Source: Croceimicrobium sp963974215
GTDB taxonomy: Bacteria > Bacteroidota > Bacteroidia > Flavobacteriales > Schleiferiaceae
DNA length: 64,000 nucleotides
Reading direction: 5' to 3'
Assembly (NCBI GenBank): GCA_963974215.1
Contig: CAXBBL010000003.1
Coordinates: 305,097-369,096, forward strand
A model generated the notes under the pieces. The model had not been told where the DNA came from and searched no databases. It was given only the letters and a program-made list of their open reading frames with translations. Shown here in pieces: positions 17,098 through 25,372 of this stretch (the first letter of the stretch is position 1; the number at the start of each line of letters is the position of its first letter). The translations under genes and the position numbers were made by a program.

Positions 17098-19044
17098 TTA
17101 AAAGGTAAAACTCAGTCCTCCGCTTAACCAAAAGCCGGGTAACTCTACGTTGGCATGATCGAAATAGCGTTGGTTGCCAATGTTCTGGGCCCGCAGATAA
17201 AACCGCACTTGCTTTAATTGATATTGGGCGCTGGCATTCAATAGTAAAACTGGCTCATAGTTTTCAGGATTACCACCACCCACTCTAATAAAACTGCCTT
17301 CGCGCTGCTGATAGCTAATGGTGTACATTAAGCTGAAACGCTCCGTTAGTTTTTGCATTAATCGCAGATTGAACTTATAGTTGAGATAGTCAAGCACATA
17401 AACCGAATAATAGGGCGGGTTTTCAATGGCATCGCTTTGGTTGTAGCTAAAGCCGAAATTGATATTATTGAGATAGAGCGACCCTAGGGAAGGCTTTATA
17501 TTATAAGCGAGACTGAGCTCTCCACCTGTGAAATTGGCGCTTTGGGCATTGCTGGCTAATAAATCGCAAGTGTCGCAATCTTGGGTCCAATCAATAATAT
17601 TGGTGCCAATGCGGCGGTATACTGTGGCATTGAAGTGCCAGTTTTTATTTAGTAAGCGGTAGCCAATTTCGTAGTTAAAAGATTCTTCTTGAGCTAAGTT
17701 TTCACTGCCTTGGGCGCCGCCGATATTATAATACAACTCGGTAAAACTAGGTAAACGAAAAGAACGGTTGAAACTCGCGTAAATACGCTGTTTATTAAAG
17801 CGGTAGCCAGCGTTTAAAGCGGGATAGAAACCCAATCCGAACACGTCGTTATAGTTTACCTGTAAAGCCGCGTTTATATTTACTTTTTGAAAGCTAATCA
17901 AATGCTCGGCGGCAAGCGAGATATTGTTTCTCTGGTCGCCCAAGGTAAGGCTGCCGCGTCCTTCATCGTTTAATGGTTCGCTTAATGGTTTCCCAAGATT
18001 GGTGCTACGAATTTGCTCGTAACGATAGTCAACATTTAGGTTTGTTTTCCCCCATTTACTTTCCAGCTTTACGCTACTTCTGAGTCCATAAACTTCCGAG
18101 CGATGATAGTTGTGATCGCCGTACCAGCTGGGGACGGTATCGTTTCCTCTAATAAATTGACCATTACTGTATTGGTAGTAATCTTCTCCTTCTCTAAACA
18201 GTTGAAATTCATCCCAATTACTGCGGGCATAAAGCTGACTGTTCCAAGTAGATTTACCCCAATTTTGCTCCCAGCTTAAACTGCTGTTTAGGGTACGGGT
18301 TTTTTCATATTGCTCGGGAAAACGGGTAGAGTAGAAGTTTTGCGCTCCGAAATTTTGCAGATTAAATCCACCATTAAATTTTAGGCTATTGCCGTTAATG
18401 TCCCAATTACTTTCCGCCCATAGAGTGCTGAGGTCGAAATCGGTATTTTCTTTAAATCCGCCCGAGCGATTATGGCCAGCACTAATGCGCGAATTATGCT
18501 TTTCGCCCCTCCAATCCACACTAGCCTGTGAGTTGAAACTATTGAAGCTACCACCGCCAATTTGGATTTCGGCATTGGTTTTTTCGCCCTCATTTTTCTT
18601 GGTAATGATATTAATAGCGCCACTAAAACTATTGGCACCAAAAATATAGGAAGCGCCGCCCATCAGGACTTCAATTCTTTCAATATCGTTAAGTGCAAAA
18701 GGAAGGTTCATTAAATGATGACCCGTTTGTGGGTCGCTTAAACGCACGCCATTCACTAGAACGAGCACTTGCTCGAAAGTACCGCCCCTAATGCTGAGGT
18801 CCGTTTGGGTGCCGAATATTCCTCTTTGTTGCGCATCTACACCAGTGATGAAATCCAAGAGTTCTGCCACCGAATTTACCGGCGCCTCTTTAATTTCGGT
18901 GCGATTAATAATTTGCACATTGCGATTGCTGTTAAGCAGACTTTGCTTGTAAGCTGCGGCAGAAACCACAACAGTGTCAAGGAGTTCTTGGGCATAAGTT
19001 GCAGGGGCTGCCAATACCAATAGAAGGCTAAATAGCTTTTTCAT
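17098..19044 (-). CDS. BtuB-like TonB-dependent receptor
   Basis: With ATG at 19044 the product is 648 residues with a signal peptide (MKKLFSLLLVLAAPATYAQ); the in-frame ATG at 19065 adds seven charged residues and is less likely. A TonB box (DTVVVSA) follows, then the plug domain (LLDFITGVDAQQRGIFGTQT, DLSIRGGTFEQVLVLVNGVR) and a 22-strand-type barrel ending in GGLSFTF. There is no carboxypeptidase-like extension. Plug and length resemble BtuB and other small-ligand receptors. No cobalamin riboswitch is present upstream; the divergent neighbour is controlled by a TPP riboswitch, so thiamine-related or B12 uptake are both possible. Confidence 0.88.
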   Translation of the reverse strand: MKKLFSLLLVLAAPATYAQELLDTVVVSAAAYKQSLLNSNRNVQIINRTEIKEAPVNSVAELLDFITGVDAQQRGIFGTQTDLSIRGGTFEQVLVLVNGVRLSDPQTGHHLMNLPFALNDIERIEVLMGGASYIFGANSFSGAINIITKKNEGEKTNAEIQIGGGSFNSFNSQASVDWRGEKHNSRISAGHNRSGGFKENTDFDLSTLWAESNWDINGNSLKFNGGFNLQNFGAQNFYSTRFPEQYEKTRTLNSSLSWEQNWGKSTWNSQLYARSNWDEFQLFREGEDYYQYSNGQFIRGNDTVPSWYGDHNYHRSEVYGLRSSVKLESKWGKTNLNVDYRYEQIRSTNLGKPLSEPLNDEGRGSLTLGDQRNNISLAAEHLISFQKVNINAALQVNYNDVFGLGFYPALNAGYRFNKQRIYASFNRSFRLPSFTELYYNIGGAQGSENLAQEESFNYEIGYRLLNKNWHFNATVYRRIGTNIIDWTQDCDTCDLLASNAQSANFTGGELSLAYNIKPSLGSLYLNNINFGFSYNQSDAIENPPYYSVYVLDYLNYKFNLRLMQKLTERFSLMYTISYQQREGSFIRVGGGNPENYEPVLLLNASAQYQLKQVRFYLRAQNIGNQRYFDHANVELPGFWLSGGLSFTF

Positions 19045-19110
19045 AAAACGATTTTCGGCGGCCAAAACTATAATAAAATTGAAGCATGGCCGCTGAATTA
19101 AGAAATAATA

Positions 19111-19119
19111 TACCTTTGC
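19111..19119 (+). promoter_or_regulatory. -7 promoter element for the TPP-riboswitch transcript
   Basis: TACCTTTGC matches the Bacteroidota -7 consensus exactly and ends 5-6 bp before the 5' end of the riboswitch, so the transcript should begin almost at helix P1. Confidence 0.7.
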
Positions 19120-19123
19120 CGCT

Positions 19124-19226
19124 TCTCACGGGGTGCTCGCATTTAATTGTGGGCTGAGATTATACCCATTACCGCTTCTTGCGGTAAGCACCTGATCCAG
19201 ATAATGCTGGCGTAGGGAAAGGATGT
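19124..19226 (+). promoter_or_regulatory. TPP riboswitch (THI-box)
   Basis: The conserved THI-box elements occur in order: the 5' strand CACGGGGTGCTC at 19127-19138, the pyrimidine-sensor element CTGAGA at 19154-19159, a variable hairpin TTACCGC-TTCTT-GCGGTAA, the pyrophosphate-helix segment ACCTGATCC at 19190-19198, and GATAATGCTGGCGTAGGGA, ending GGATG at 19221-19225. It lies about 75 bp upstream of the TonB receptor gene. No strong intrinsic terminator is visible between the aptamer and the ATG, so control is more likely at translation initiation. Confidence 0.97.
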
Positions 19227-19298
19227 TAAAGGCATCCAGAAGTTTAATTAATAATAATTTAGGAACATACCCCGGTTTTCCTTTCATAATTAATTTTT

Positions 19299-21416
19299 AT
19301 GAAAAGACGACTACTAGTTCTAGCAGTATTGGGATTGAGCTCCCAGGTCACTAAAGCTCAAAGCGCCGAGGATAGCTTGCGCGTAGAACAGTTAGAGGAA
19401 GTAACCATCTCTGCCGTACGTGCGGCCAAAAATGCCCCCGTTGCGCAGGTTACAGTTAATCGCAAAGAAATCGAAAAACAATTTTTTGGTCAGGATGGGG
19501 CCTTTCTTTTAGAAAAGTTAAGTCCTTCGTTAGTCTCTTATTCTGAATCGGGTACGGGCCTCAGCAATTATGGGCAAATGCGCTTGCGCGGAATGGATCA
19601 AACCCGCATTAATATTACCTTAAATGGGGTGCCTCTTAATGATATGATCGATCAAGGGGTGTTCTTCTCCAACTTTATAGATTTCGGAAATAGTATTGAA
19701 TCGGTACAAATTCAGCGCGGGGTGGGCACGAGTAGTAATGGCGTGTCATCTTATGCCGGCTCAATTAATTTTGAGTCTATTTCGCTGGCGAATGCCAAGC
19801 CTTCCGCAGAAGTACAATTTACGGGTGGCTCCTTTAATACCGTTAGGGCCAGTGCGGAAGTAAGCACGGGCTTACAAGAAAATCGAACCGCTTTTTATGC
19901 GCGTATGAGTAGAATTCAAAGTGATGGTTATCGCTATAATACCAGTACGGCCGCTAATTCACTGTTTTTCTCTGGCGCTTATTTTGGTCAGAAGCATGCC
20001 TTTAAGTTTACGGGATTTGCGGGTCAAAGCCAGAATGGGTTGGGCTACACTCCTGTTCCTTTGGCCTTGATTGAACAAGATCCGCGCACTAATTTGGTTT
20101 CGGAAAATGACATCGATAATTTCGGTCAGTACCTTTTTCAATTGCAGCATACCTATCGTATCGGCGCAAAAAGCAGCCTCGTTTCAACGGTGTATTATGG
20201 TGGAGCAGGCGGTGATTTTCCCTTCGGATATGCTACGGATTCATTGGGAGGCTTCGAGCAGATCAATTATCCGCTCTACAATACCCATACGGGTTTAATG
20301 TCTAATTACAATACAAAAGGAGGCGCAGCCGGTGACTTTACTTTTGGTTTGCACGCCTATACTTTTAGTCGCCGTAATTTAGAATACATAATTCCTAATC
20401 GCAACGCTCCCTATTACGAAGACGAGAGTACTAAAGATGAAATTGCTTTTTTTGCTAAATGGGAAAAGGCCTATAGTATCGGATCTAGCGGCAGCGAAAA
20501 CCTGAAGATTTATGCTGATGTACAATTACGTCAATTAGCTTTAAATTTAGGTGCCGATCAAAACTTTTTGGGCGAAACACCGGCTATTCCGATTCGCAAT
20601 TACACTTTTATAAATCCAAAACTCGGAATTAGCTACCAAGTGAATACTAAGTGGCAGTTTTACGCATCGTTTGGTCGCAGCGGCCGCGAGCCTACCCGCT
20701 TTGATGTTTTAGGGGCTACGGCGGTAAATGCTTCTAATATTGCTTTAGCAAGGGATGTTAATTCCATTCAAGCGGAGTACGTAAACGACGTAGAAGTGGG
20801 GACACGCTGGAATACTGAAAGTGTAGCCTTAGAGCTAAATCTTTTTTACATGCAGTTTGAAAACGAAATTGCGCCCATCGGCGAGTATATTCCCGAGGGC
20901 TTCGTGCAAGTTTTTCTGAACCAGCAAGCCAGTACCCGCCAAGGAATTGAGCTAAATGGTAATTGGGATTTGGGTAATACTTTTTCTCAAAGTCCCAATC
21001 GACTTAATTTAACCGGGCAAATTGGTTGGCTGCAGGCGCAGATTAGCAGCTATCAGCCAGCGGGTTCAAATGAGACATTGGAAAATATCACTCCAATTTT
21101 AAGTCCTCAGGTAAATGGTCAAGTCAAGTTTAATTATAAACCCCTCAAAAACTTTAGCTTCGGTATTGGGGCGCGTTATTTGGGCGAGCAGTTTATGGAA
21201 CTTACTAATAATGAGGACTTAGTGGTGCCGTCTTCTTTGGTGCTGAATCTTAATGCCAATTGGAACTTTTACCAAAAGCATTCTTTAAGTGTTCAGGTGA
21301 ATAACCTTACTAATGAACTTTATTATACTTACGGTGCGCCCGATTTTAATGGTGGTCCCGCTTATTTCGTCCAGGCCCCGCTGCATGCTTACGCTACTTT
21401 AAGACTAGTTTTTTAG
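19299..21416 (+). CDS. TonB-dependent receptor under TPP control (thiamine or precursor uptake)
   Basis: The 705-residue product has a signal peptide (MKRRLLVLAVLGLSSQVTKAQ), a TonB box region (LEEVTISAVRAAKNAPVAQV), a plug domain with MRLRGMDQTRINITLNGVPL, and a long barrel ending ATLRLVF. The position behind a THI-box riboswitch ties its expression to thiamine pyrophosphate shortage, so the substrate is probably thiamine, HMP or a related pyrimidine or thiazole. This is an inference from regulation; the barrel alone does not reveal the ligand. The next gene, 6 bp downstream, encodes a Thi5/ThiY-like binding lipoprotein. Confidence 0.92.
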   Translation: MKRRLLVLAVLGLSSQVTKAQSAEDSLRVEQLEEVTISAVRAAKNAPVAQVTVNRKEIEKQFFGQDGAFLLEKLSPSLVSYSESGTGLSNYGQMRLRGMDQTRINITLNGVPLNDMIDQGVFFSNFIDFGNSIESVQIQRGVGTSSNGVSSYAGSINFESISLANAKPSAEVQFTGGSFNTVRASAEVSTGLQENRTAFYARMSRIQSDGYRYNTSTAANSLFFSGAYFGQKHAFKFTGFAGQSQNGLGYTPVPLALIEQDPRTNLVSENDIDNFGQYLFQLQHTYRIGAKSSLVSTVYYGGAGGDFPFGYATDSLGGFEQINYPLYNTHTGLMSNYNTKGGAAGDFTFGLHAYTFSRRNLEYIIPNRNAPYYEDESTKDEIAFFAKWEKAYSIGSSGSENLKIYADVQLRQLALNLGADQNFLGETPAIPIRNYTFINPKLGISYQVNTKWQFYASFGRSGREPTRFDVLGATAVNASNIALARDVNSIQAEYVNDVEVGTRWNTESVALELNLFYMQFENEIAPIGEYIPEGFVQVFLNQQASTRQGIELNGNWDLGNTFSQSPNRLNLTGQIGWLQAQISSYQPAGSNETLENITPILSPQVNGQVKFNYKPLKNFSFGIGARYLGEQFMELTNNEDLVVPSSLVLNLNANWNFYQKHSLSVQVNNLTNELYYTYGAPDFNGGPAYFVQAPLHAYATLRLVF

Positions 21417-21422
21417 AAGATT

Positions 21423-22445
21423 ATGAAAAAGTATGTATTTGTGCTAGCGCTAATGGCATTAATTGCTTGTCAGCAGAATAAAAACGCATCTACGGAAGTG
21501 AGCAATGGCTTAAACCCAAGCACCAGCCTAGATACGATACGGCTAGCTTTAGACTGGACTCCCAATGTTTTACATGCGGGCATTTTATTAGCCGAGCAAG
21601 CCGAATGGTTTAAGGAAGAAGGCATCTACCTAAAGTGGGATACCCCCGAAATTGATAATTACACCAAAAAGCCAATTTTTCGACTTTTAGATCAAGAGGT
21701 AGATTTCGCGGTGGGTCCATCCGAGCATCTTTTTGCTTTTGCAGCAGATAGCAATGGGGTAAGAGCGCAGGCAGTTGCCACAATCTTACAAGCCGATCGC
21801 AGCGCTTTTGTGCTCAAGGCAGATGCGCAGGTAAACAGCCCCGCAGAAATTAAAGATGCGATTTACTTAGGTTATCACACCCCCTTGGAGCATGAGGTTC
21901 TTAATGGTATGATACGCAATGACGGCGGCGAACCGGCTTATCAGATACAGCAGCCCGGTAGATTGCAAGTATGGGATGTTTTTAAACAAGATTTGGGGCA
22001 GGTGGCTTGGGTGTTTTTGCACTGGGAAGCGGCTATGGCTAAGCGGGAAGGAATAGACTTAGTGAGTTTTATTCCCAATGATTACGGTGTGCCCTATGGC
22101 TACTCGTCGGTAATTATGGCGCCTACAAGCATGGATTCTACTGCAGCCGATCGCTGTCGCCGAATGCTTAAGGTTTTAGCGCGCGCTTATGCAGAAGTGG
22201 CCAGAAATCCTTCTGAATCACTTGTGAAAATACGGGCTAGTCAGGATCATGATAACTGGCATGATTCCATATTTGTACAAGTCGCTATGGAAGACATTCA
22301 CTTGCATTTTATGAAGGGTAAAACTTGGGGTGTAATGCAAGAGGCCAAATGGCAAAACTACGCCACTTGGATGCGAGAGCAAGGTTTATTGGAGCTGTCG
22401 GATGAGCAGCTCCAGCAACTGTATACTAATATGTACTTACCTTAA
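21423..22445 (+). CDS. ThiY/NMT1-THI5-like binding lipoprotein
   Basis: The 340-residue lipoprotein (lipobox LMALIAC) belongs to the NMT1/THI5-like type II binding-protein fold. The hallmark LDWTPNVLHAGILLAEQAEW lies near residues 45-64, and EVDFAVGPSEHLFAFAAD follows near 95. In ThiXYZ systems the homologous ThiY binds formylaminopyrimidine for uptake; the yeast and Legionella Thi5 proteins make HMP phosphate from histidine and PLP, but the Cys-rich CCCFC motif of those enzymes is absent here. No ThiX permease or ThiZ ATPase lies next to it. Control by the TPP riboswitch supports a thiamine-precursor role. Confidence 0.88.
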   Translation: MKKYVFVLALMALIACQQNKNASTEVSNGLNPSTSLDTIRLALDWTPNVLHAGILLAEQAEWFKEEGIYLKWDTPEIDNYTKKPIFRLLDQEVDFAVGPSEHLFAFAADSNGVRAQAVATILQADRSAFVLKADAQVNSPAEIKDAIYLGYHTPLEHEVLNGMIRNDGGEPAYQIQQPGRLQVWDVFKQDLGQVAWVFLHWEAAMAKREGIDLVSFIPNDYGVPYGYSSVIMAPTSMDSTAADRCRRMLKVLARAYAEVARNPSESLVKIRASQDHDNWHDSIFVQVAMEDIHLHFMKGKTWGVMQEAKWQNYATWMREQGLLELSDEQLQQLYTNMYLP

Positions 22446-22474
22446 AGCGAAAGATTTAAAAGAGGGGAGAAAAG

Positions 22475-22510
22475 AAAAGCGCTAGCCTTATTTAAGGACT
22501 AGCGCTTTTT
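22475..22510 (+). terminator. Strong bidirectional hairpin terminator between convergent operons
   Basis: AAAAGCGCTAGCCTT pairs with AAGGACTAGCGCTTTTT around a short AT loop. A U tract follows on the plus strand and an A tract precedes it, so it can serve both the THI-box unit and the convergent minus-strand operon that ends at 22549. Confidence 0.85.
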
Positions 22511-22548
22511 GATTATTTAGAATACGACTTAATACTAACTATTAAAAG

Positions 22549-23070
22549 CTAATCCCCTTCTTTCTCCTGAAATTCTTGCAGTGCATCCAAAGCTCGGCGC
22601 AAGCGATCTTTCCCTTGGCCTCTAATAATAGCGAAAGGTCTCTTAAATTCTTTAATTAAGTCTAGGTGCCTTTGGTAAATCTCCAATTGAAAATCGCGGT
22701 TTTCACGCAAAGGATCATCTTCCCATTCTAAATCGGGGTAGCACACAAAGTAGATTTTCCCTTCGGTAGATTCTTTTAAACTTAAAAGGGCGGGGGGGAT
22801 TTTATCGAATTTACGTTCGGCCCAAACTTGAAAGTTAATTAGATCCGTATCTAGAAAAACCAATTCCGCGTTAATGTGAAGCGCCTCTGCTTGGCGGCGA
22901 CGGTGACCATCAAGGATTTTCATAAAATCTTGATAGTTGTAGTCAGGTCCGTTTTTCTCTAAGTATTCACGAGCAAATTCAGGTACCCAACGGCTGTGGG
23001 TTATTTCTGCCAGTTCAGCGCAAAGCTGCGATTTTCCGCTGCATTCAGCGCCTGTTACAACAATCTTCAT
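22549..23070 (-). CDS. NadR-like P-loop kinase (AAA domain only)
   Basis: The chosen start, ATG at 23070, overlaps the PnuC stop in a TAATG junction and gives 173 residues beginning MKIVVTGAECSGKSQLC with the P-loop GAECSGKS; a TTG nine bases upstream is possible. Further motifs are the lid-like RWVPEFAREYLEKNG and FLDTDLINFQVWAERKF, typical of the ribosylnicotinamide-kinase half of NadR. The NMN adenylyltransferase half is absent. With PnuC upstream, phosphorylation traps the imported vitamin. Nicotinamide riboside is the textbook substrate, but a YkoF-like gene in the same operon makes thiamine a serious alternative. Confidence 0.85.
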   Translation of the reverse strand: MKIVVTGAECSGKSQLCAELAEITHSRWVPEFAREYLEKNGPDYNYQDFMKILDGHRRRQAEALHINAELVFLDTDLINFQVWAERKFDKIPPALLSLKESTEGKIYFVCYPDLEWEDDPLRENRDFQLEIYQRHLDLIKEFKRPFAIIRGQGKDRLRRALDALQEFQEKEGD

Positions 23071-23612
23071 TAGATCCAAGTTAGATAGCCGTTAATGGCT
23101 AAAAATGTATAAACAACAAATAAGATGGCGGTAAGTTTTAATCCGCGCTGCATGTAAAGGTAGATGGAAACCGTGTCAATCACGATCCAGTACAACCAAT
23201 TTTCGGGAAATAAACTAACCATTAAAGCAGTGGCGATAATACTGAAAACCGTAGTGAAGCTATCTAGCCAAGGCAGTTCAGCATCGCTGTATTTTTTTAG
23301 GCTATAGCCTGATAGGGTACTTAGCAAAATTCCGATGGAGATTAGGGCCAAATTTAGTTCCCAACCTAGGCTCTGCAAATTGGTAAAAAGACTGATATCC
23401 CATCTGAGATAGCCGTAAAGGGCCATTAGAAGGTAAAAAATTTGTAAGATTAATTCGGCGTATATTTTTTTTACATAGCAGAGGTAGATAAAGGCTATGG
23501 CTGCAAGAAAAGCGAAAAGCCAGCACCAGATTATCTGATACGTTAGTAACACCGTATAGGCAATACTGCTAATAACCGCGAGCCACTCAATCTGCTTTAA
23601 GTATCCCCGCAT
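23070..23612 (-). CDS. PnuC-family vitamin transporter (nicotinamide riboside or thiamine)
   Basis: The 180-residue inner-membrane protein has about seven hydrophobic helices and the PnuC signatures MALYGYLRWDIS and LFPENWLYWIVIDTVSIYLY. PnuC-fold carriers move unphosphorylated vitamins by facilitated diffusion and depend on a cytosolic kinase for trapping; PnuC takes nicotinamide riboside and PnuT takes thiamine. It is coupled on both sides by TAATG junctions, to the YkoF-like gene upstream and the NadR-like kinase downstream. The ligand cannot be fixed from sequence by eye. Confidence 0.9.
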   Translation of the reverse strand: MRGYLKQIEWLAVISSIAYTVLLTYQIIWCWLFAFLAAIAFIYLCYVKKIYAELILQIFYLLMALYGYLRWDISLFTNLQSLGWELNLALISIGILLSTLSGYSLKKYSDAELPWLDSFTTVFSIIATALMVSLFPENWLYWIVIDTVSIYLYMQRGLKLTAILFVVYTFLAINGYLTWI

Positions 23613-23875
23613 TAATAAGCGGATAAGTCCATATTGGAAAGGTCATCTTTTAAAACCTTTAAAACAAAGGGGGCCTGACCTTCACTAAAAGCCTGGGTGA
23701 TTTCTTTTTCTAAAGCCGAAAAAATTAGGGTGGAATCGCCGAATATTTGCGTGCTCAGCGGACTTACCGTCATTTTAATTTGCGGGTAATTTTGCAAGCT
23801 CTTAATAAAGTTATCTACTCTTTCTAAATAATTTTCTGAAAGAGGATGCATGGAGATTTCAACACTAATGTTCAT
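23612..23875 (-). CDS. YkoF-like thiamine/HMP-binding small protein
   Basis: The 87-residue protein reads as a small ferredoxin-like fold of the MTH1187/YkoF thiamine-binding superfamily: it begins NISVEISMHPLSENYLERVD and contains KMTVSPLSTQIFGDSTLIF, matching the family pattern of a beta strand, then a P-L-ST-I-G motif, then a helix. YkoF proteins bind thiamine or hydroxymethylpyrimidine. There is no signal peptide, so it is cytosolic. It starts one base after the GGGP synthase stop and overlaps the PnuC start. Its presence suggests a vitamin B1 function for the downstream transporter. Confidence 0.72.
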   Translation of the reverse strand: MNISVEISMHPLSENYLERVDNFIKSLQNYPQIKMTVSPLSTQIFGDSTLIFSALEKEITQAFSEGQAPFVLKVLKDDLSNMDLSAY

Positions 23876-24622
23876 TTAGAAACTATGTATTGTCGTGGCT
23901 ATTTCTTTAATAATCGCGGGATTTTCTTCGGTAACATTGCCTATTACAATCACGTCGGCGCCAGCTTCGCAGATTAATTTAGCTTGGGCGACATTGCGAA
24001 TTCCTCCTCCAACAATAATCGGCTTGTCCACAACCGCGCGCACTGCTTTAATAATTTCGGGGTTTACGGTTTTGTCGGCTCCGCTACCTCCGTCTAAGTA
24101 AAACTGACTTAATCCTAGCATATCACCGGCCATGGCGGTGCAAGCTGCAATTTCAGGTTTATTGTAAGGAAGGGGAGCGCTGCCACTCATATAAATAGCG
24201 GTGGTACTCTGGCCGCAGTCTACTAACATATAGCCGGTAGAAAGGGTTTCAAGATTAATTTGTTTGATATAAGGCGCAGAAATAATCTGATTACCAATTA
24301 AAAGATCAGGGTTGCGACCCGAGATTAAGCTCATGTATAAAATCGCATCTGCCTTGGGCGAAACTTGCATAATGCTACCTGGGAAAAGGATTACAGGAAT
24401 GCTGCTGTGCTCTTTTACGGTTTCAATGCAAGAATCTAAGCTAGTGCCTGTAATTAGGCTTCCGCCGATAAAAATTAAATCAGCAGCGGCAGCATTGGCT
24501 TCCTGTACCAAATTAATAAGAGCCTGCTCCTCTAATTTGTCGGGATCAATTAATACGGCTAATAGCTTTTTTGAATGGGCTTTAGCTGTGGTGATTATAG
24601 GTGAAATAGCCTTCCTTGTCAT
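23876..24622 (-). CDS. Geranylgeranylglyceryl/heptaprenylglyceryl phosphate synthase family protein
   Basis: The 248-residue TIM-barrel protein shows the phosphate-binding and active-site motifs of group II GGGP synthases: KLLAVLIDPDKLEE near residues 18-31, DLIFIGGSLITG near 49-60, YLDGGSGADKTV near 171-182, and IIVGGGIRNVAQA near 200-212. Such enzymes join a polyprenyl diphosphate to sn-glycerol-1-phosphate, the first step of archaeal-type ether lipids; in Bacteroidota the enzyme is widespread and its cellular product is poorly known. It lies in the same operon as sfp and the vitamin genes. Confidence 0.92.
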   Translation of the reverse strand: MTRKAISPIITTAKAHSKKLLAVLIDPDKLEEQALINLVQEANAAAADLIFIGGSLITGTSLDSCIETVKEHSSIPVILFPGSIMQVSPKADAILYMSLISGRNPDLLIGNQIISAPYIKQINLETLSTGYMLVDCGQSTTAIYMSGSAPLPYNKPEIAACTAMAGDMLGLSQFYLDGGSGADKTVNPEIIKAVRAVVDKPIIVGGGIRNVAQAKLICEAGADVIVIGNVTEENPAIIKEIATTIHSF

Positions 24623-24656
24623 GGGCTACAAACCTACTAAATTATCCTTTTATGAT

Positions 24657-25298
24657 TTAGCTTAAATTCGGCTTTCTGTAGCTAAATCCTAAGCAAAAAT
24701 CTGCTTCCGATTTTAGGAAAACGGGATGGGCAATTAATTGTTGATTTTCGCGGATTAATCCTTGACATACTTGCCTATTGCTGAGGTTGATGGGGGAGAC
24801 GCGTAAGTCTTTTCTTAGATCGAGTTTCGTGTTGCCCGTTAATTTAATCAGGCTTTCTTTGGCGCACCAAAAAGCGGCTAATTGTCGCAAAGACTCTGTT
24901 TTACTTAGCGAATTTAGTTCTTGATCGCTTAAAAAGCGTTGGGCGATTTTGGGGAATTGCGGGCGGTAATTTTCTACATCGGCTCCGATATCTAAATTTC
25001 GGCTAATGGCCGCTACCGCGTAATTGTGGCAATGACTTAAAGAAACGCCTTGAAAGTTTTCGACTTGCGGTTTTCCCTCTTTAGTAAAGCTTAAGCTATC
25101 AATATCTTCTATCAGATATTTTAAAGCGGCGCGCGAGGCTAAAAATTCGGCTTGCTTTTTAGAATGTTTAATTTTTTGCCACTTTTCTTTATCTGCGGGG
25201 GATAGCTGAAGATTCTCTACCTCAATCTGATCATCAAGCTCAATTTTCCATAGAGCTATTTGCAACCATTGCCATTTATAGATTCTATGTAAAGCCAT
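24657..25298 (-). CDS. 4'-phosphopantetheinyl transferase (Sfp type)
   Basis: The 213-residue protein carries the Sfp-superfamily motifs: NIGADVENYRPQF split near residue 110 supplies the first magnesium-binding Asp, and FWCAKESLIKLTG near 155 gives the W-(C/S)-x-KE-S-x-x-K signature. It moves phosphopantetheine from CoA to carrier proteins such as acyl carrier proteins. Length fits Sfp rather than the short AcpS type. It is the first gene of a five-gene minus-strand operon and is divergent from ahcY. Confidence 0.93.
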   Translation of the reverse strand: MALHRIYKWQWLQIALWKIELDDQIEVENLQLSPADKEKWQKIKHSKKQAEFLASRAALKYLIEDIDSLSFTKEGKPQVENFQGVSLSHCHNYAVAAISRNLDIGADVENYRPQFPKIAQRFLSDQELNSLSKTESLRQLAAFWCAKESLIKLTGNTKLDLRKDLRVSPINLSNRQVCQGLIRENQQLIAHPVFLKSEADFCLGFSYRKPNLS

Positions 25299-25335
25299 AT
25301 TAATAAGTTACACTTTTTATTGACGAGATTTAGGG

Positions 25336-25344
25336 TATCTTTGC
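25336..25344 (+). promoter_or_regulatory. -7 promoter element for ahcY
   Basis: TATCTTTGC is an exact consensus -7 element, with a TTGAC-like stretch at 25320-25324 upstream. It ends 28 bp before the ATG of ahcY. Confidence 0.7.
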
Positions 25345-25372
25345 CGAAAATTTATAACACCTAAATTTAGAT

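Noticed and set aside
19045..19110. Cobalamin riboswitch for the BtuB-like receptor
   Set aside because: Only 66 bp separate the receptor start from the divergent promoter and no B12-box is present, so the BtuB resemblance alone does not prove B12 uptake.
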